Shown: positions 1 to 5,957 of the stretch, one piece after another
Position numbering within the stretch: the first letter of the stretch is position 1
Layout of the letters: each line of letters begins with the position of its first letter
Assembly: GCA_012964435.1 (NCBI GenBank)
Contig: DTTX01000092.1
Span: 854-64,853 of the forward strand
Length of the DNA stretch: 64,000 nt
Direction of reading: 5' to 3'
From: Mesonia sp.
GTDB taxonomy: Bacteria > Bacteroidota > Bacteroidia > Flavobacteriales > Flavobacteriaceae
Program-made: the position numbers and the translations under genes
The notes under the pieces: model-generated
The model's input: the letters and a program-made list of their open reading frames with translations, nothing else
The model's database searches: none
What the model was told of the DNA's origin: nothing

Positions 1-8
1 GGAGATGC

Positions 9-959
9 TTACGCTGCCGGACCTAATTGCGCCAACATACGCTTATTATTATTACGAAGCGCTCCTAAGTGAAATTGTTGTACCCAACCAAATTTGTGGT
101 AAGATTCGCTTAAAAATAATAGTAATGCGGTTTTAAATTTTTCAGCCTCTTCAGCAGAAACTACTTTTCCTGAAAGTTTTGCTTTTAAAGCAGCATCTAC
201 TTCAGCATCGGTAAATTCTGCAAAAGAAATGGAATTTAATCCGTGATCACATAATTTACAGCCGTTTTCATCAAAATATTCGATACGTTTTAGTAACGCA
301 TCTTTTAAATCTTGGAAACTCTGAATATCAACTTCAGCAACTTTTCCTAACTCTTTTAAATAATCGGTATAACCTTCAGCATCAATCAAAATAGATTTAT
401 CTGGACGAAAAGCAGTACTCACTTTAATACCGAAGTTTTCTTTTTTCATCGCTTGATGATGCTCCAAGGTATCGGTAGGATCTTCTGTAGTACAAAGTGT
501 TTCTACATTCATTTTATTCAACAAACCTCTTACCGAGTTTTCTTTTTGCTGAAGCTGCGCATTCACATTCTCATAGATGGAAGAAGCGTTGTTTTCATTC
601 AGCAGTTCATCGATCCCGAAATAGCGTTTTAATTCTAAATGCGTCCAGTGATAAAGCGGATTACGAAGTGTATGCGGAACGGTTTTTCCCCAAGCTTCGA
701 ATTTTTCTTTATCGCTGGCATTCCCGGTAATAAATTTTTCGTTTACACCCATCGTACGCATTGCACGCCATTTGTAATGATCGCCGTTTAACCAAACTCG
801 AGATATATTCTCGAATTGTGTATCGGCTGCGATTTGCGCCGGCGGTAAATGATTATGATAATCGATAATCGGTTGGTTTTTAGCATACGAATGGTATAAT
901 TCTTCCGCATACTTATTTTCCAACAAAAAGTTATCTGTAATAAAAGTCTTTGTACTCAT
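9..959 (-). CDS. uxaC: Glucuronate/uronate isomerase UxaC, C-terminal third missing (early stop)
   Basis: Isomerises D-glucuronate to fructuronate or D-galacturonate to tagaturonate in the cytoplasm. The 316 residues match the start of the UxaC family closely: the metal-binding HNH (His35, His37) in DYHNHLPP, the block GDHYKWRAMRTMGVNE, NPLYHWTHLELKRYFG and the GALRNNN signature near the end. The family is about 470 residues, but here the frame stops right after LGPAA, where the family continues with a conserved GPD..GFDSI stretch. The window begins 8 bases further on, so the rest of the gene should lie outside. Reading two bases ahead gives S-V-S-I-S, which could be the lost frame, so a small indel (real or a sequencing error) is likely. 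It is third in an operon behind kduI and kduD, 24 nt after kduD. Family assignment is sure; functionality is doubtful. Confidence 0.88.
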   Translation of the reverse strand: MSTKTFITDNFLLENKYAEELYHSYAKNQPIIDYHNHLPPAQIAADTQFENISRVWLNGDHYKWRAMRTMGVNEKFITGNASDKEKFEAWGKTVPHTLRNPLYHWTHLELKRYFGIDELLNENNASSIYENVNAQLQQKENSVRGLLNKMNVETLCTTEDPTDTLEHHQAMKKENFGIKVSTAFRPDKSILIDAEGYTDYLKELGKVAEVDIQSFQDLKDALLKRIEYFDENGCKLCDHGLNSISFAEFTDAEVDAALKAKLSGKVVSAEEAEKFKTALLLFLSESYHKFGWVQQFHLGALRNNNKRMLAQLGPAA

Positions 960-983
960 TTTGATTTGTTTCTTTTTAAAAAA

Positions 984-1745
984 TTAGCGTCCCATCCAAC
1001 CGCCATCTACGGTAAGAATGCTTCCCGTCATATAATCGCTGGCTTTGGAAGCTAAAAAGGTAATTGGGCCTTTAAAATCTTCCGGTTTTCCCCAACGACC
1101 TGCAGGAATTCTTGCTAAAATGGCTTCGCTACGTTCTTCGTTATTACGTAAAGCCTGCGTGTTATCGGTAGCGATGTAACCCGGCGCGATAGAATTTACC
1201 TGAACGCCTTTACCAGCCCATTCGTTAGAAAAAGCCATGGTTAACTGACCGATCGCTCCTTTGGAAGCCGCGTAACCAGGAACGGTAATTCCGCCCTGAA
1301 AAGTTAGTAAAGAAGCGGTGAAAATCACTTTACCTTCACCACGCTTCAACATTTCTTTACCGATCTCTCGGGTTAAAATAAATTGTGCGTTTTGGTTTAC
1401 TTCAATTACTTTATCCCAATATTCATCAGAATGTTCTGCAGCCGGAGCTCTCAAAATAGTTCCGGCATTATTCACTAAAATATCGATTTGAGGATTTTCA
1501 GCTTTCACTTTTTCAATAAATGCATAAAGCGATTTACGGTCTGAAAAGTCGCACTGATATCCTTTAAAATCTTTTCCAATTTCTTTAATTCTTTTTTCAA
1601 TTTTAGAACCTTCAACCTCTAATGAAGCTGAAACGCCTAAAATATTTGCTCCGGCTTCTGCTAAAGCTTCTGCCATTGCAAAGCCGATCCCGCGTTTACA
1701 ACCCGTTACTAATGCTGTTTTTCCTTCTAAACTAAATAAACTCAT
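984..1745 (-). CDS. kduD: 2-deoxy-D-gluconate 3-dehydrogenase / DKII 5-dehydrogenase (SDR family)
   Basis: A 253-residue short-chain dehydrogenase that reduces 5-keto-4-deoxyuronate (DKII) to 2-keto-3-deoxygluconate with NAD(P)H, the step after KduI. Visible features are the Rossmann glycine motif TGCKRGIG (residues 14-21), NNAG (92-95), the catalytic Ser145, Tyr158 and Lys162 (YAASK), the KduD-typical blocks LTFQGGITVPGYAASKGA and ARIPAGRWGKPEDFKGPI, and the end DGGWMGR. The length equals that of the E. coli enzyme. It starts 6 nt after the kduI stop, so the two are surely co-transcribed. Related SDRs of similar length act on gluconate, but the sequence blocks and the kduI neighbour favour KduD. 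Confidence 0.93.
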   Translation of the reverse strand: MSLFSLEGKTALVTGCKRGIGFAMAEALAEAGANILGVSASLEVEGSKIEKRIKEIGKDFKGYQCDFSDRKSLYAFIEKVKAENPQIDILVNNAGTILRAPAAEHSDEYWDKVIEVNQNAQFILTREIGKEMLKRGEGKVIFTASLLTFQGGITVPGYAASKGAIGQLTMAFSNEWAGKGVQVNSIAPGYIATDNTQALRNNEERSEAILARIPAGRWGKPEDFKGPITFLASKASDYMTGSILTVDGGWMGR

Positions 1746-1751
1746 CTGTTC

Positions 1752-2585
1752 TTATTTTAATTCGTCTGGAGTTACACCATCCATATCACCATAGTCTAAG
1801 TTCTCTCCTGCCATACCCCAAATAAAGGTATAGTTTGAAGTTCCTGCACCGGCGTGAATCGACCATTCCGGTGAAATTACCGCTTGATGGTTTTTCATAA
1901 AAATATGACGTGTTTCGTGCGGTTGCCCCATAAAATGACTAATCGACTGCCCTTCATCTAAATCGAAATAGAAGTAAACTTCCATTCTACGCTCGTGCGT
2001 GTGTGGCGGCATCGTGTTCCAAACGCAACCTTCTTGAAGTTCTGTCATTCCCATTTGTAGCTGACAAGTTTCGATCACGCTATTCACCAATAATTTATTG
2101 ATCACACGTTTATTAGACGTTTTGGTATCTCCTAACTCCACTACTTCAGCCTCTGCTTTAGTCACTTTTTTGGTTGGATAAGATTTATGTGCGGGAGCCG
2201 AATTGATGTAAAAATAAGGTTGCTCGTCGGTTGCTTCAAAAATAACTTCTTTGGTACCGCGACCTACATATAAAGCCTCGCGATGACCAATCTCATAAAC
2301 TTCACCATCTACGGTAACTTTACCTTTACCTCCTACATTGATCACTCCTAACTCACGACGATCTAAAAAGTGTTCTGCTTTTAACTCATCGATCGGTTCT
2401 AATTTTAAAGCTTGATCTACCGGAAATGCTCCACCGGCGATGTAACGATCGTACATCGTATACGTTAAACTGATCTGATTTTTCACAAACAATTCCGGAA
2501 TTAGGAAATGCTCTCGAAGTTCTTCTGTTGTATATTTTTTCACATCTTCGGGATGATGCGCATATCTAAATTCTGATGTTGTCAT
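1752..2585 (-). CDS. kduI: 5-dehydro-4-deoxy-D-glucuronate isomerase
   Basis: A 277-residue cupin-fold isomerase that converts 4-deoxy-L-threo-5-hexosulose uronate, the product of unsaturated uronate release by lyases, to 3-deoxy-D-glycero-2,5-hexodiulosonate. The four zinc ligands of the family are in place: His195 and His197 (PPHTHERR), Glu202, and His244 (WSIHAG), each one position earlier than in the 278-residue E. coli protein. First gene of the kduI-kduD-uxaC operon, with a promoter and LacI-type operator upstream (2699-2744). It indicates growth on pectin-, alginate- or glycosaminoglycan-derived uronates; the polysaccharide lyase that would feed it is not in the window. Confidence 0.95.
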   Translation of the reverse strand: MTTSEFRYAHHPEDVKKYTTEELREHFLIPELFVKNQISLTYTMYDRYIAGGAFPVDQALKLEPIDELKAEHFLDRRELGVINVGGKGKVTVDGEVYEIGHREALYVGRGTKEVIFEATDEQPYFYINSAPAHKSYPTKKVTKAEAEVVELGDTKTSNKRVINKLLVNSVIETCQLQMGMTELQEGCVWNTMPPHTHERRMEVYFYFDLDEGQSISHFMGQPHETRHIFMKNHQAVISPEWSIHAGAGTSNYTFIWGMAGENLDYGDMDGVTPDELK

Positions 2586-2698
2586 GGCTTTTTACTATTT
2601 TTATTCGTCTTCAAATTAATTTCTCTAGCAATTTCTTACTATTCAAAACAGATTGCATCCTGCACTCACCTGAAATTATCGACAGATTTGCGATTCAA

Positions 2699-2712
2699 TG
2701 CAATCGATTACA
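2699..2712. promoter_or_regulatory. LacI-family operator TGCAATCGATTACA
   Basis: A 14-bp palindrome with one mismatched pair and the central CG step and TG..CA ends typical of LacI-family operators. It abuts the -7 box on its downstream side, so it covers the expected transcription start of the kduI operon; a bound repressor would block initiation. The sequence differs from the CTAAAACGTTTTAG sites of the mannoside locus, so a different LacI-type regulator, not in this window, should bind it. The family of the binding protein is inferred from site symmetry only. Confidence 0.55.
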
Positions 2713-2744
2713 CAAATATATAAATGTTTTCTTACGATTTCAAT
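2713..2744 (-). promoter_or_regulatory. Promoter of the kduI-kduD-uxaC operon
   Basis: On the minus strand an exact Bacteroidota -7 box TATATTTG (2720-2713) is preceded, after a 20-nt spacer, by ATTG (2744-2741), one base off the -33 element TTTG. Spacing fits the TTTG-N19-21-TAnnTTTG consensus of Bacteroidota sigma factors. It lies about 130 nt upstream of the kduI start codon. Confidence 0.6.
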
Positions 2745-2845
2745 TTTCTGTAATTTTTTTGTGTTAAAATTGAATTATTTACAATTAAACACCATTAAAA
2801 AAAGTATTATTGATTAATTAAGTAAAAATAACAGATTCGAAAAGC

Positions 2846-3832
2846 TTAATGAGTAGCCGATTTTGTAAAACTTTCCATTATTCTCATTACCTCAACTCCA
2901 CTTTCTATTGTACAGGGATTTTCTTCTTTGCTTAAAAAATAATTTATCGCAGCTTGAATTAACGGTCGTTGCACATGCGGTAGGGTTTTAAAATTGAAAA
3001 TTTCTTTTGCTGCTTTTGAATTTATTAAACTGACTTGATCGCCAAAAAATGAAAACTCGATCACGCCATTGCTTCCATAAATTTTGCAAGAATCGATACG
3101 ATTTTTAACTCCGGCATTAAACGCCCAAAGCCCTGTAAATTCAATTTTATTGTTGAAACTCATGATTCCGTTTACAATATCATTAGCTTTAGAACTTCCT
3201 GATTGATTTGCTGACGAACCAACTATAGAAACAGGATCACCAAAAAAATGAATCATAAGATCAAGTTGATGCGGCGCGAGATCGTAAAAATAACCTCCAC
3301 CAGAAATTTCCGGTTGTAAACGCCAATTTTCTTCAGTTTCTGCGGTTAATTTATCGTGATTGGGTTGAATAATTTTAATTTCTGCGAATTGAACTTTACC
3401 AATGGCATTTTCATCTAAAAGCTGTTTCACCTTTAAAAAAGCCGGAAGTTTTCTTCGGTAATGTGCGACCACTAATTTACTGGTAGAATTTTCTAAGGCC
3501 GTTTTAATTTGTAAAGCTTCAGATAAATTGAGCGTAATGGGTTTTTCTAGGTAAATATGCTTCCCGGCTTCTATTGCTTTTAGCGTATATAACAAATGAG
3601 AAGATGGCGGCGTGGCAATATAAACCGCATTTATTTTGGGGTTTTGTAAAATTTCATCGGCATTGGTTGTCCAATTTGGTACGTTATGTCGCTTCGCAAA
3701 ATCTTTTGCTTTTTCAGGGTTTCTGCGCATTACGCTTACTAATTCTGAATGTTCACATTTTTGAAATGCAGGTCCGCTTTTTACTTCAGCAACATCGCCA
3801 CAACCTATAATTCCCCAATAGATTTTTTGCAT
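2846..3832 (-). CDS. Gfo/Idh/MocA-family NAD(P)-dependent oxidoreductase
   Basis: A 328-residue cytoplasmic sugar or cyclitol dehydrogenase. The N-terminal Rossmann domain starts with WGIIGCGDVAE (residues 6-16); the family EKP motif is at 96-98 (LEKPIT), with Lys97 the expected catalytic lysine, and the C-terminal alpha/beta domain has the GGGYFYDLAPHQLD segment with Asp184 and His188 in the usual positions. Substrate cannot be read from sequence. It is transcribed alone in the same direction as the uronate operon, 260 nt upstream of it, and might handle a sugar acid or keto sugar, but that link is only positional. An AT-rich imperfect hairpin (2761-2792) could end its transcript. Confidence 0.85.
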   Translation of the reverse strand: MQKIYWGIIGCGDVAEVKSGPAFQKCEHSELVSVMRRNPEKAKDFAKRHNVPNWTTNADEILQNPKINAVYIATPPSSHLLYTLKAIEAGKHIYLEKPITLNLSEALQIKTALENSTSKLVVAHYRRKLPAFLKVKQLLDENAIGKVQFAEIKIIQPNHDKLTAETEENWRLQPEISGGGYFYDLAPHQLDLMIHFFGDPVSIVGSSANQSGSSKANDIVNGIMSFNNKIEFTGLWAFNAGVKNRIDSCKIYGSNGVIEFSFFGDQVSLINSKAAKEIFNFKTLPHVQRPLIQAAINYFLSKEENPCTIESGVEVMRIMESFTKSATH

Positions 3833-3891
3833 TTGAATGATTTTAAAATGCTGAATTTATTCAAAATACTTAAGTTTTAATTGAAAAACTA

Positions 3892-3899
3892 TATATTTG
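3892..3899 (+). promoter_or_regulatory. -7 promoter element TATATTTG
   Basis: Exact match to the Bacteroidota -7 box TAnnTTTG in the gap between the oxidoreductase and the TPR gene, reading rightward. No convincing -33 TTTG lies 19-21 nt upstream. The expected start of transcription falls at or next to the ATG of the tiny ORF at 3907, so the transcript would be nearly leaderless. Confidence 0.35.
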
Positions 3900-3906
3900 T
3901 CGCACT

Positions 3907-3990
3907 ATGAAAACTTGTATCACATATCATCCGCTAGGTTTATCGTTACAGATAGATCGTAAAGTTGAACCAATTTTTGGTTGCTCTTAA
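3907..3990 (+). CDS. Possible 27-residue peptide ORF in a short transcript
   Basis: ATG to TAA in frame for 27 codons (peptide begins MKTCITYHPLGL and ends VEPIFGCS). It follows a -7 box by 7 nt and is followed by a strong rho-independent terminator at 4049-4088, so a transcript of roughly 180 nt would carry little else. No family is recognised. It could be a real micro-peptide, a leader peptide, or a chance ORF within a small RNA. Confidence 0.3.
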   Translation: MKTCITYHPLGLSLQIDRKVEPIFGCS

Positions 3991-4048
3991 GGACGTTATG
4001 TGTTGTTTTAATAGAAAATTATAGAAACATTTATAGTTTAACATATAC

Positions 4049-4088
4049 AAAAAGCGTCTAGAAATTAATTTTAGACGCTTTTTTTTAT
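4049..4088 (+). terminator. Rho-independent terminator
   Basis: Stem AAAAAGCGTCTA / TAGACGCTTTTT around an 11-nt AT-rich loop, followed by further T residues (eight in all after GACGC). It closes the short unit that starts near 3905. Confidence 0.8.
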
Positions 4089-4271
4089 GGATTAATTTAA
4101 AATTTTATTGAACAACTTAAAAACTCACATACTTGAACCAGCGTATTACTAAACTATTCATACTGAATTTTTTAGCGCCAATAACAAACATCTGCTAATT
4201 GCGGACAGGATTCCTTTTGCGTAAAAACAAATATAATTATCTGATTTTCAATTAATTAAACTAAAAATAAA

Positions 4272-4303
4272 TTTGTAGGATTAAAAAATAGTTTTCATAT
4301 TTG
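4272..4303 (+). promoter_or_regulatory. Promoter upstream of the second tiny ORF and TPR gene
   Basis: TTTG at 4272-4275, a 20-nt spacer, then CATATTTG at 4296-4303, one base off TAnnTTTG. Spacing and sequence fit the Bacteroidota consensus well. The expected start is near 4309, 27 nt before the ATG at 4336 and about 240 nt before the TPR gene. Confidence 0.55.
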
Positions 4304-4335
4304 CATCGCAATCAAACAAAAACAAAACAAGAAGT

Positions 4336-4425
4336 ATGCTATTTACATTACACATATTTAGAGAACCAGGTGATTGGTCTTGTAAAAAAGCGCTTCACGA
4401 TTTTTATACTTATAACTATTTATAA
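4336..4425 (+). CDS. Possible 29-residue peptide ORF, candidate leader peptide
   Basis: ATG to TAA over 29 codons (begins MLFTLHIFREPGDWSCK). A well-formed promoter precedes it, its stop codon is followed at once by a second mini-ORF of 8 codons (4426-4452), and that mini-ORF runs into the stem of a terminator hairpin (4434-4471). This arrangement resembles a leader/attenuator for the TPR gene at 4549. No homologue is recognised and coding is not proven. Confidence 0.35.
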   Translation: MLFTLHIFREPGDWSCKKALHDFYTYNYL

Positions 4426-4433
4426 ATGAAAAA

Positions 4434-4471
4434 ATCTGAAGCCAAGAACTAACCGCTTCAGATAAATTTTT
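4434..4471 (+). terminator. Terminator or attenuator ahead of the TPR gene
   Basis: A perfect 9-bp stem ATCTGAAGC / GCTTCAGAT with a 12-nt loop, followed by AAATTTTT. It lies between the promoter at 4272-4303 and the TPR gene, with no other promoter seen in between, so expression of the TPR gene would need read-through. Confidence 0.6.
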
Positions 4472-4548
4472 CAGACTGAATATTCTTCACTCTTATCGAT
4501 CTGTCGCGGTTCTAAAATCAACGAATTAAAGAACAAAATATAAACGTG

Positions 4549-5085
4549 ATGGACACGAATTTACATAACACTTATTTATTTAAAGCGCTCGACGCTTACC
4601 CCTACGAATTAGAAGAAACCATAGAAGCTCTAAATTACGCGCTTTCTTATGAACCTTCTAACGGAAAAGCTTTGTGCTTACTGGCTAAAATTTATGCAGA
4701 GCAGTTAGGCGATTATGAAAAAGCAAAATCTCTTTATGCTGAAGCTTTAGCCAATAACTTAGAAATGGTAAGCATTTATCCCGAGTATTTATATGTCTTG
4801 CTTTATAATGAAGATTATGAAGAAGCGTTAAAACTCATCGATTTTGCAGTTAGCGTTAAAGGTATCGATAAAGCGGTGATCTATACCATTCAAGCGCAGA
4901 TATACGAAGCTTTGAAAAAGTATAAAAAAGCACTTAAAAGCTTTAAATCTGCTAAAATCTATGCGTTTAACAACAATTACATTTCTTTTTTAAAGGCTGA
5001 AAAAGAACGTATAAAAGACAAAATGCCTAAAAAGAAGAAGGCTAAAAGCAAAACTAAAAAACGAAAGAAGAAGAAAAAGAAATAG
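4549..5085 (+). CDS. TPR-repeat protein with a lysine-rich tail
   Basis: A 178-residue protein made of tetratricopeptide-like helical hairpins (for example ALNYALSYEPSNGKALCLLAKIYAEQLGDYEKAKSLY and the later IQAQIYEALKKYKKALKSFKSAK) and a strongly basic end in which nearly all of the last 25 residues are Lys, Arg, Ser or Thr. No signal peptide, so cytoplasmic. TPRs mediate protein contacts; the basic tail suggests nucleic-acid or ribosome binding, which is inference. ATG at 4549 is preferred to the GTG one codon upstream. The tRNA-Phe-like gene begins 47 nt after its stop. Specific function unknown. Confidence 0.75.
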   Translation: MDTNLHNTYLFKALDAYPYELEETIEALNYALSYEPSNGKALCLLAKIYAEQLGDYEKAKSLYAEALANNLEMVSIYPEYLYVLLYNEDYEEALKLIDFAVSVKGIDKAVIYTIQAQIYEALKKYKKALKSFKSAKIYAFNNNYISFLKAEKERIKDKMPKKKKAKSKTKKRKKKKKK

Positions 5086-5102
5086 GCGGTTTGACGGGCG
5101 CC

Positions 5103-5126
5103 GGGCAATGTAAACTTGCATTGCCC
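5103..5126. repeat. Near-perfect 24-nt palindrome between the TPR gene and the tRNA-like array
   Basis: GGGCAATGTAA / TTGCATTGCCC with a two-base centre and one G-T wobble. It is followed by A residues on the plus strand, not T, so it is not a classical terminator for the TPR gene; it may be a transcript 3' stem or processing site. Confidence 0.55.
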
Positions 5127-5132
5127 AAAAAA

Positions 5133-5204
5133 GGAACAGTAGCATAGCAGGTCTATGCAGCAGACTGAAAATCTGAAGATACAGGTTCGAATCCTGTCTG
5201 TTCC
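5133..5204 (+). tRNA. tRNA-Phe(GAA)-like gene
   Basis: A 72-nt cloverleaf can be drawn: 7-bp acceptor GGAACAG/CTGTTCC, D stem GCAT/ATGC with GG in the loop, anticodon loop CTGAAAA (anticodon GAA), 5-bp T stem ACAGG/CCTGT with loop TTCGAAT. Two points are unusual: the anticodon stem has only four pairs (a G-A mismatch at 27-43), and the D arm GCATAGCAGGTCTATGC departs from the usual AGCTCAG..GGTAGAGC pattern. CCA is not encoded. It may be a working tRNA-Phe or a divergent tRNA-like RNA; the decayed units behind it make the second possible. Confidence 0.6.
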
Positions 5205-5284
5205 TCTTTTAAAATTTCAAATTCGAGTCTTGTTGGGTGTTTCTGTATGGCACTATTGCATAAGTTATTGCTGAAAAGTATGAT

Positions 5285-5375
5285 GATCTTATGTTCAACT
5301 TGGTTTGAAGGTTTGCAGTAATACCATAATTATTGTGCGACTCTGTAGGTCGTGGGTTCGACTCCCACTTATGTT
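5285..5375 (+). other. Aberrant tRNA-like unit with long variable-arm-like hairpin
   Basis: In order: a D-arm-like hairpin TTCA-ACTTGGTT-TGAA (5294-5309), a weak anticodon-arm-like segment (5310-5325), a hairpin CGAC-TCTGTAG-GTCG (5338-5352) and a perfect T arm GTGGG-TTCGACT-CCCAC (5352-5368). The layout resembles a class II tRNA with a long variable arm, but no acceptor stem closes it and the last two stems share a base. Either a decayed tRNA or a tRNA mimic. Confidence 0.5.
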
Positions 5376-5378
5376 TTA

Positions 5379-5443
5379 AACATTATAGTTCAGCGGTTAG
5401 AACAACAGATTTCTTTGTTGCAGGTTCGAGTCCTGCCGATTGC
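5379..5443 (+). other. Aberrant tRNA-like unit, Arg(TCT)-like
   Basis: Has the standard TA at positions 8-9, a normal D arm GTTC-AGCGGTTA-GAAC (5388-5403) and a perfect T arm GCAGG-TTCGAGT-CCTGC (5420-5436). The anticodon region resembles a TCT loop (GATTTCT) but only an irregular stem CAACA/TGTTG with an 8-nt loop forms, and the two acceptor halves (AACATTA, CGATTGC) do not pair. Its 5' acceptor half is instead complementary (6 of 7) to the 3' end of the preceding unit through ATGTTT-T-AAACAT. Confidence 0.5.
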
Positions 5444-5447
5444 CTTT

Positions 5448-5503
5448 GGCTTTTGTAACTCAATTGGTAGAGTAAGAAGCTAGATTTATGATCTAGCATC
5501 ACC
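5448..5503 (+). other. Truncated tRNA-like unit lacking a T arm
   Basis: D arm ACTC-AATTGGTA-GAGT (5458-5473) with TA before it, four extra bases, then a 6-bp anticodon-like stem GCTAGA/TCTAGC with a 7-nt loop TTTATGA (anticodon would be TAT). No T arm or closing acceptor follows; short alternative hairpins AAGAG/CTCTT and AGACC/GGTCT come next (5504-5531). Confidence 0.45.
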
Positions 5504-5801
5504 AAGAGCAGACCACTCTTTAAACCGGTCTCTAAAGCCGTTATGCTTTAAAACTAACACTAAAAAACCGAACAAGTGAGTGAGCCATTTCTAACACTAG
5601 AAATAGCAATCTTAATTTTGCCAGAACCTAAGATCACTTTCTTATAAAAGCAATTGCTTTGGTAATGCTTGGCTATAAAATAAGGACTAAGCGTCTAAAT
5701 TTTATCTTCAAAATTTACGAAACCAATGGTGGCTATAATTAATTATTAAATGTTCCGTAAGCTTAAGATCATTCACTTGTAGGTTTTTAACAATGAAAAA
5801 T
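5504..5801. other. Non-coding stretch between the tRNA-like array and the long hairpin
   Basis: No credible gene. Small stems are visible: AGACC/GGTCT (5510-5531), TTTCTA-ACAC-TAGAAA (5588-5603) and the palindrome AAAGCAATTGCTTT (near 5646-5660). The stretch may belong to the same transcript as the array or be the leader of the slipin gene; the sequence does not decide. Confidence 0.4.
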
Positions 5802-5885
5802 GCGTTAGGGCTTTTCGTTATATCTTTTAATTTTTTAATAAAAATTAAAAGATATAACGAAAAGCCCGACCCGCTAGGGTAACGC
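5802..5885. repeat. Long perfect hairpin with a side stem (three-way junction)
   Basis: A 28-bp perfect inverted repeat starting GGGCTTTTCGTTATATC (5808-5835) with a 4-nt loop TAAT (5836-5839) and its complement (5840-5867). Outside it, GCGTTA (5802-5807) pairs with TAACGC (5880-5885), and between lies ACCC-GCTA-GGGT, a small side hairpin, so the whole can fold as a three-way junction. It sits 73 nt upstream of the slipin start. It could be a structured RNA, a strong bidirectional terminator or a MITE-like insertion; no flanking duplication was recognised. Confidence 0.8.
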
Positions 5886-5907
5886 CAAAAATATACTTTT
5901 AAAAGTT

Positions 5908-5926
5908 GGCAAGTTCTAGAATTGCC
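5908..5926. promoter_or_regulatory. Dyad upstream of the slipin gene
   Basis: GGCAAGTTCTAGAATTGCC is an inverted repeat of nine bases per arm with one extra G, 32 nt before the slipin ATG. It could be an operator or a leader-RNA stem. It does not fit a sigma-54 site, because GG and GC are 14 bp apart rather than 10. Confidence 0.35.
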
Positions 5927-5957
5927 GTTTGTAAATGTTGAATTTAAATGAATAAAA

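Noticed and set aside
2576-2767. 63-codon open frame opposite the kduI promoter
   Set aside because: It overlaps the kduI start and covers the promoter/operator; composition is that of AT-rich intergenic DNA.
5213-5240. Further T-arm-like piece CAAATTCGAGTCTTG
   Set aside because: Only three base pairs form around the TTCGAGT loop and no D or anticodon arm is near, so it is too weak to list.
5802-5885. Hairpin as an integron attC site
   Set aside because: GTTAGGG is present on one side but the matching RYYYAAC core is not, and no integrase or cassette structure is nearby.
5907-5925. Sigma-54 promoter ahead of the slipin gene (TTGGCA..TTGC), attractive because RtcR-type regulators use sigma-54
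   Set aside because: The GG and GC elements are 14 bp apart rather than the required 10; the match comes from the inverted repeat itself.
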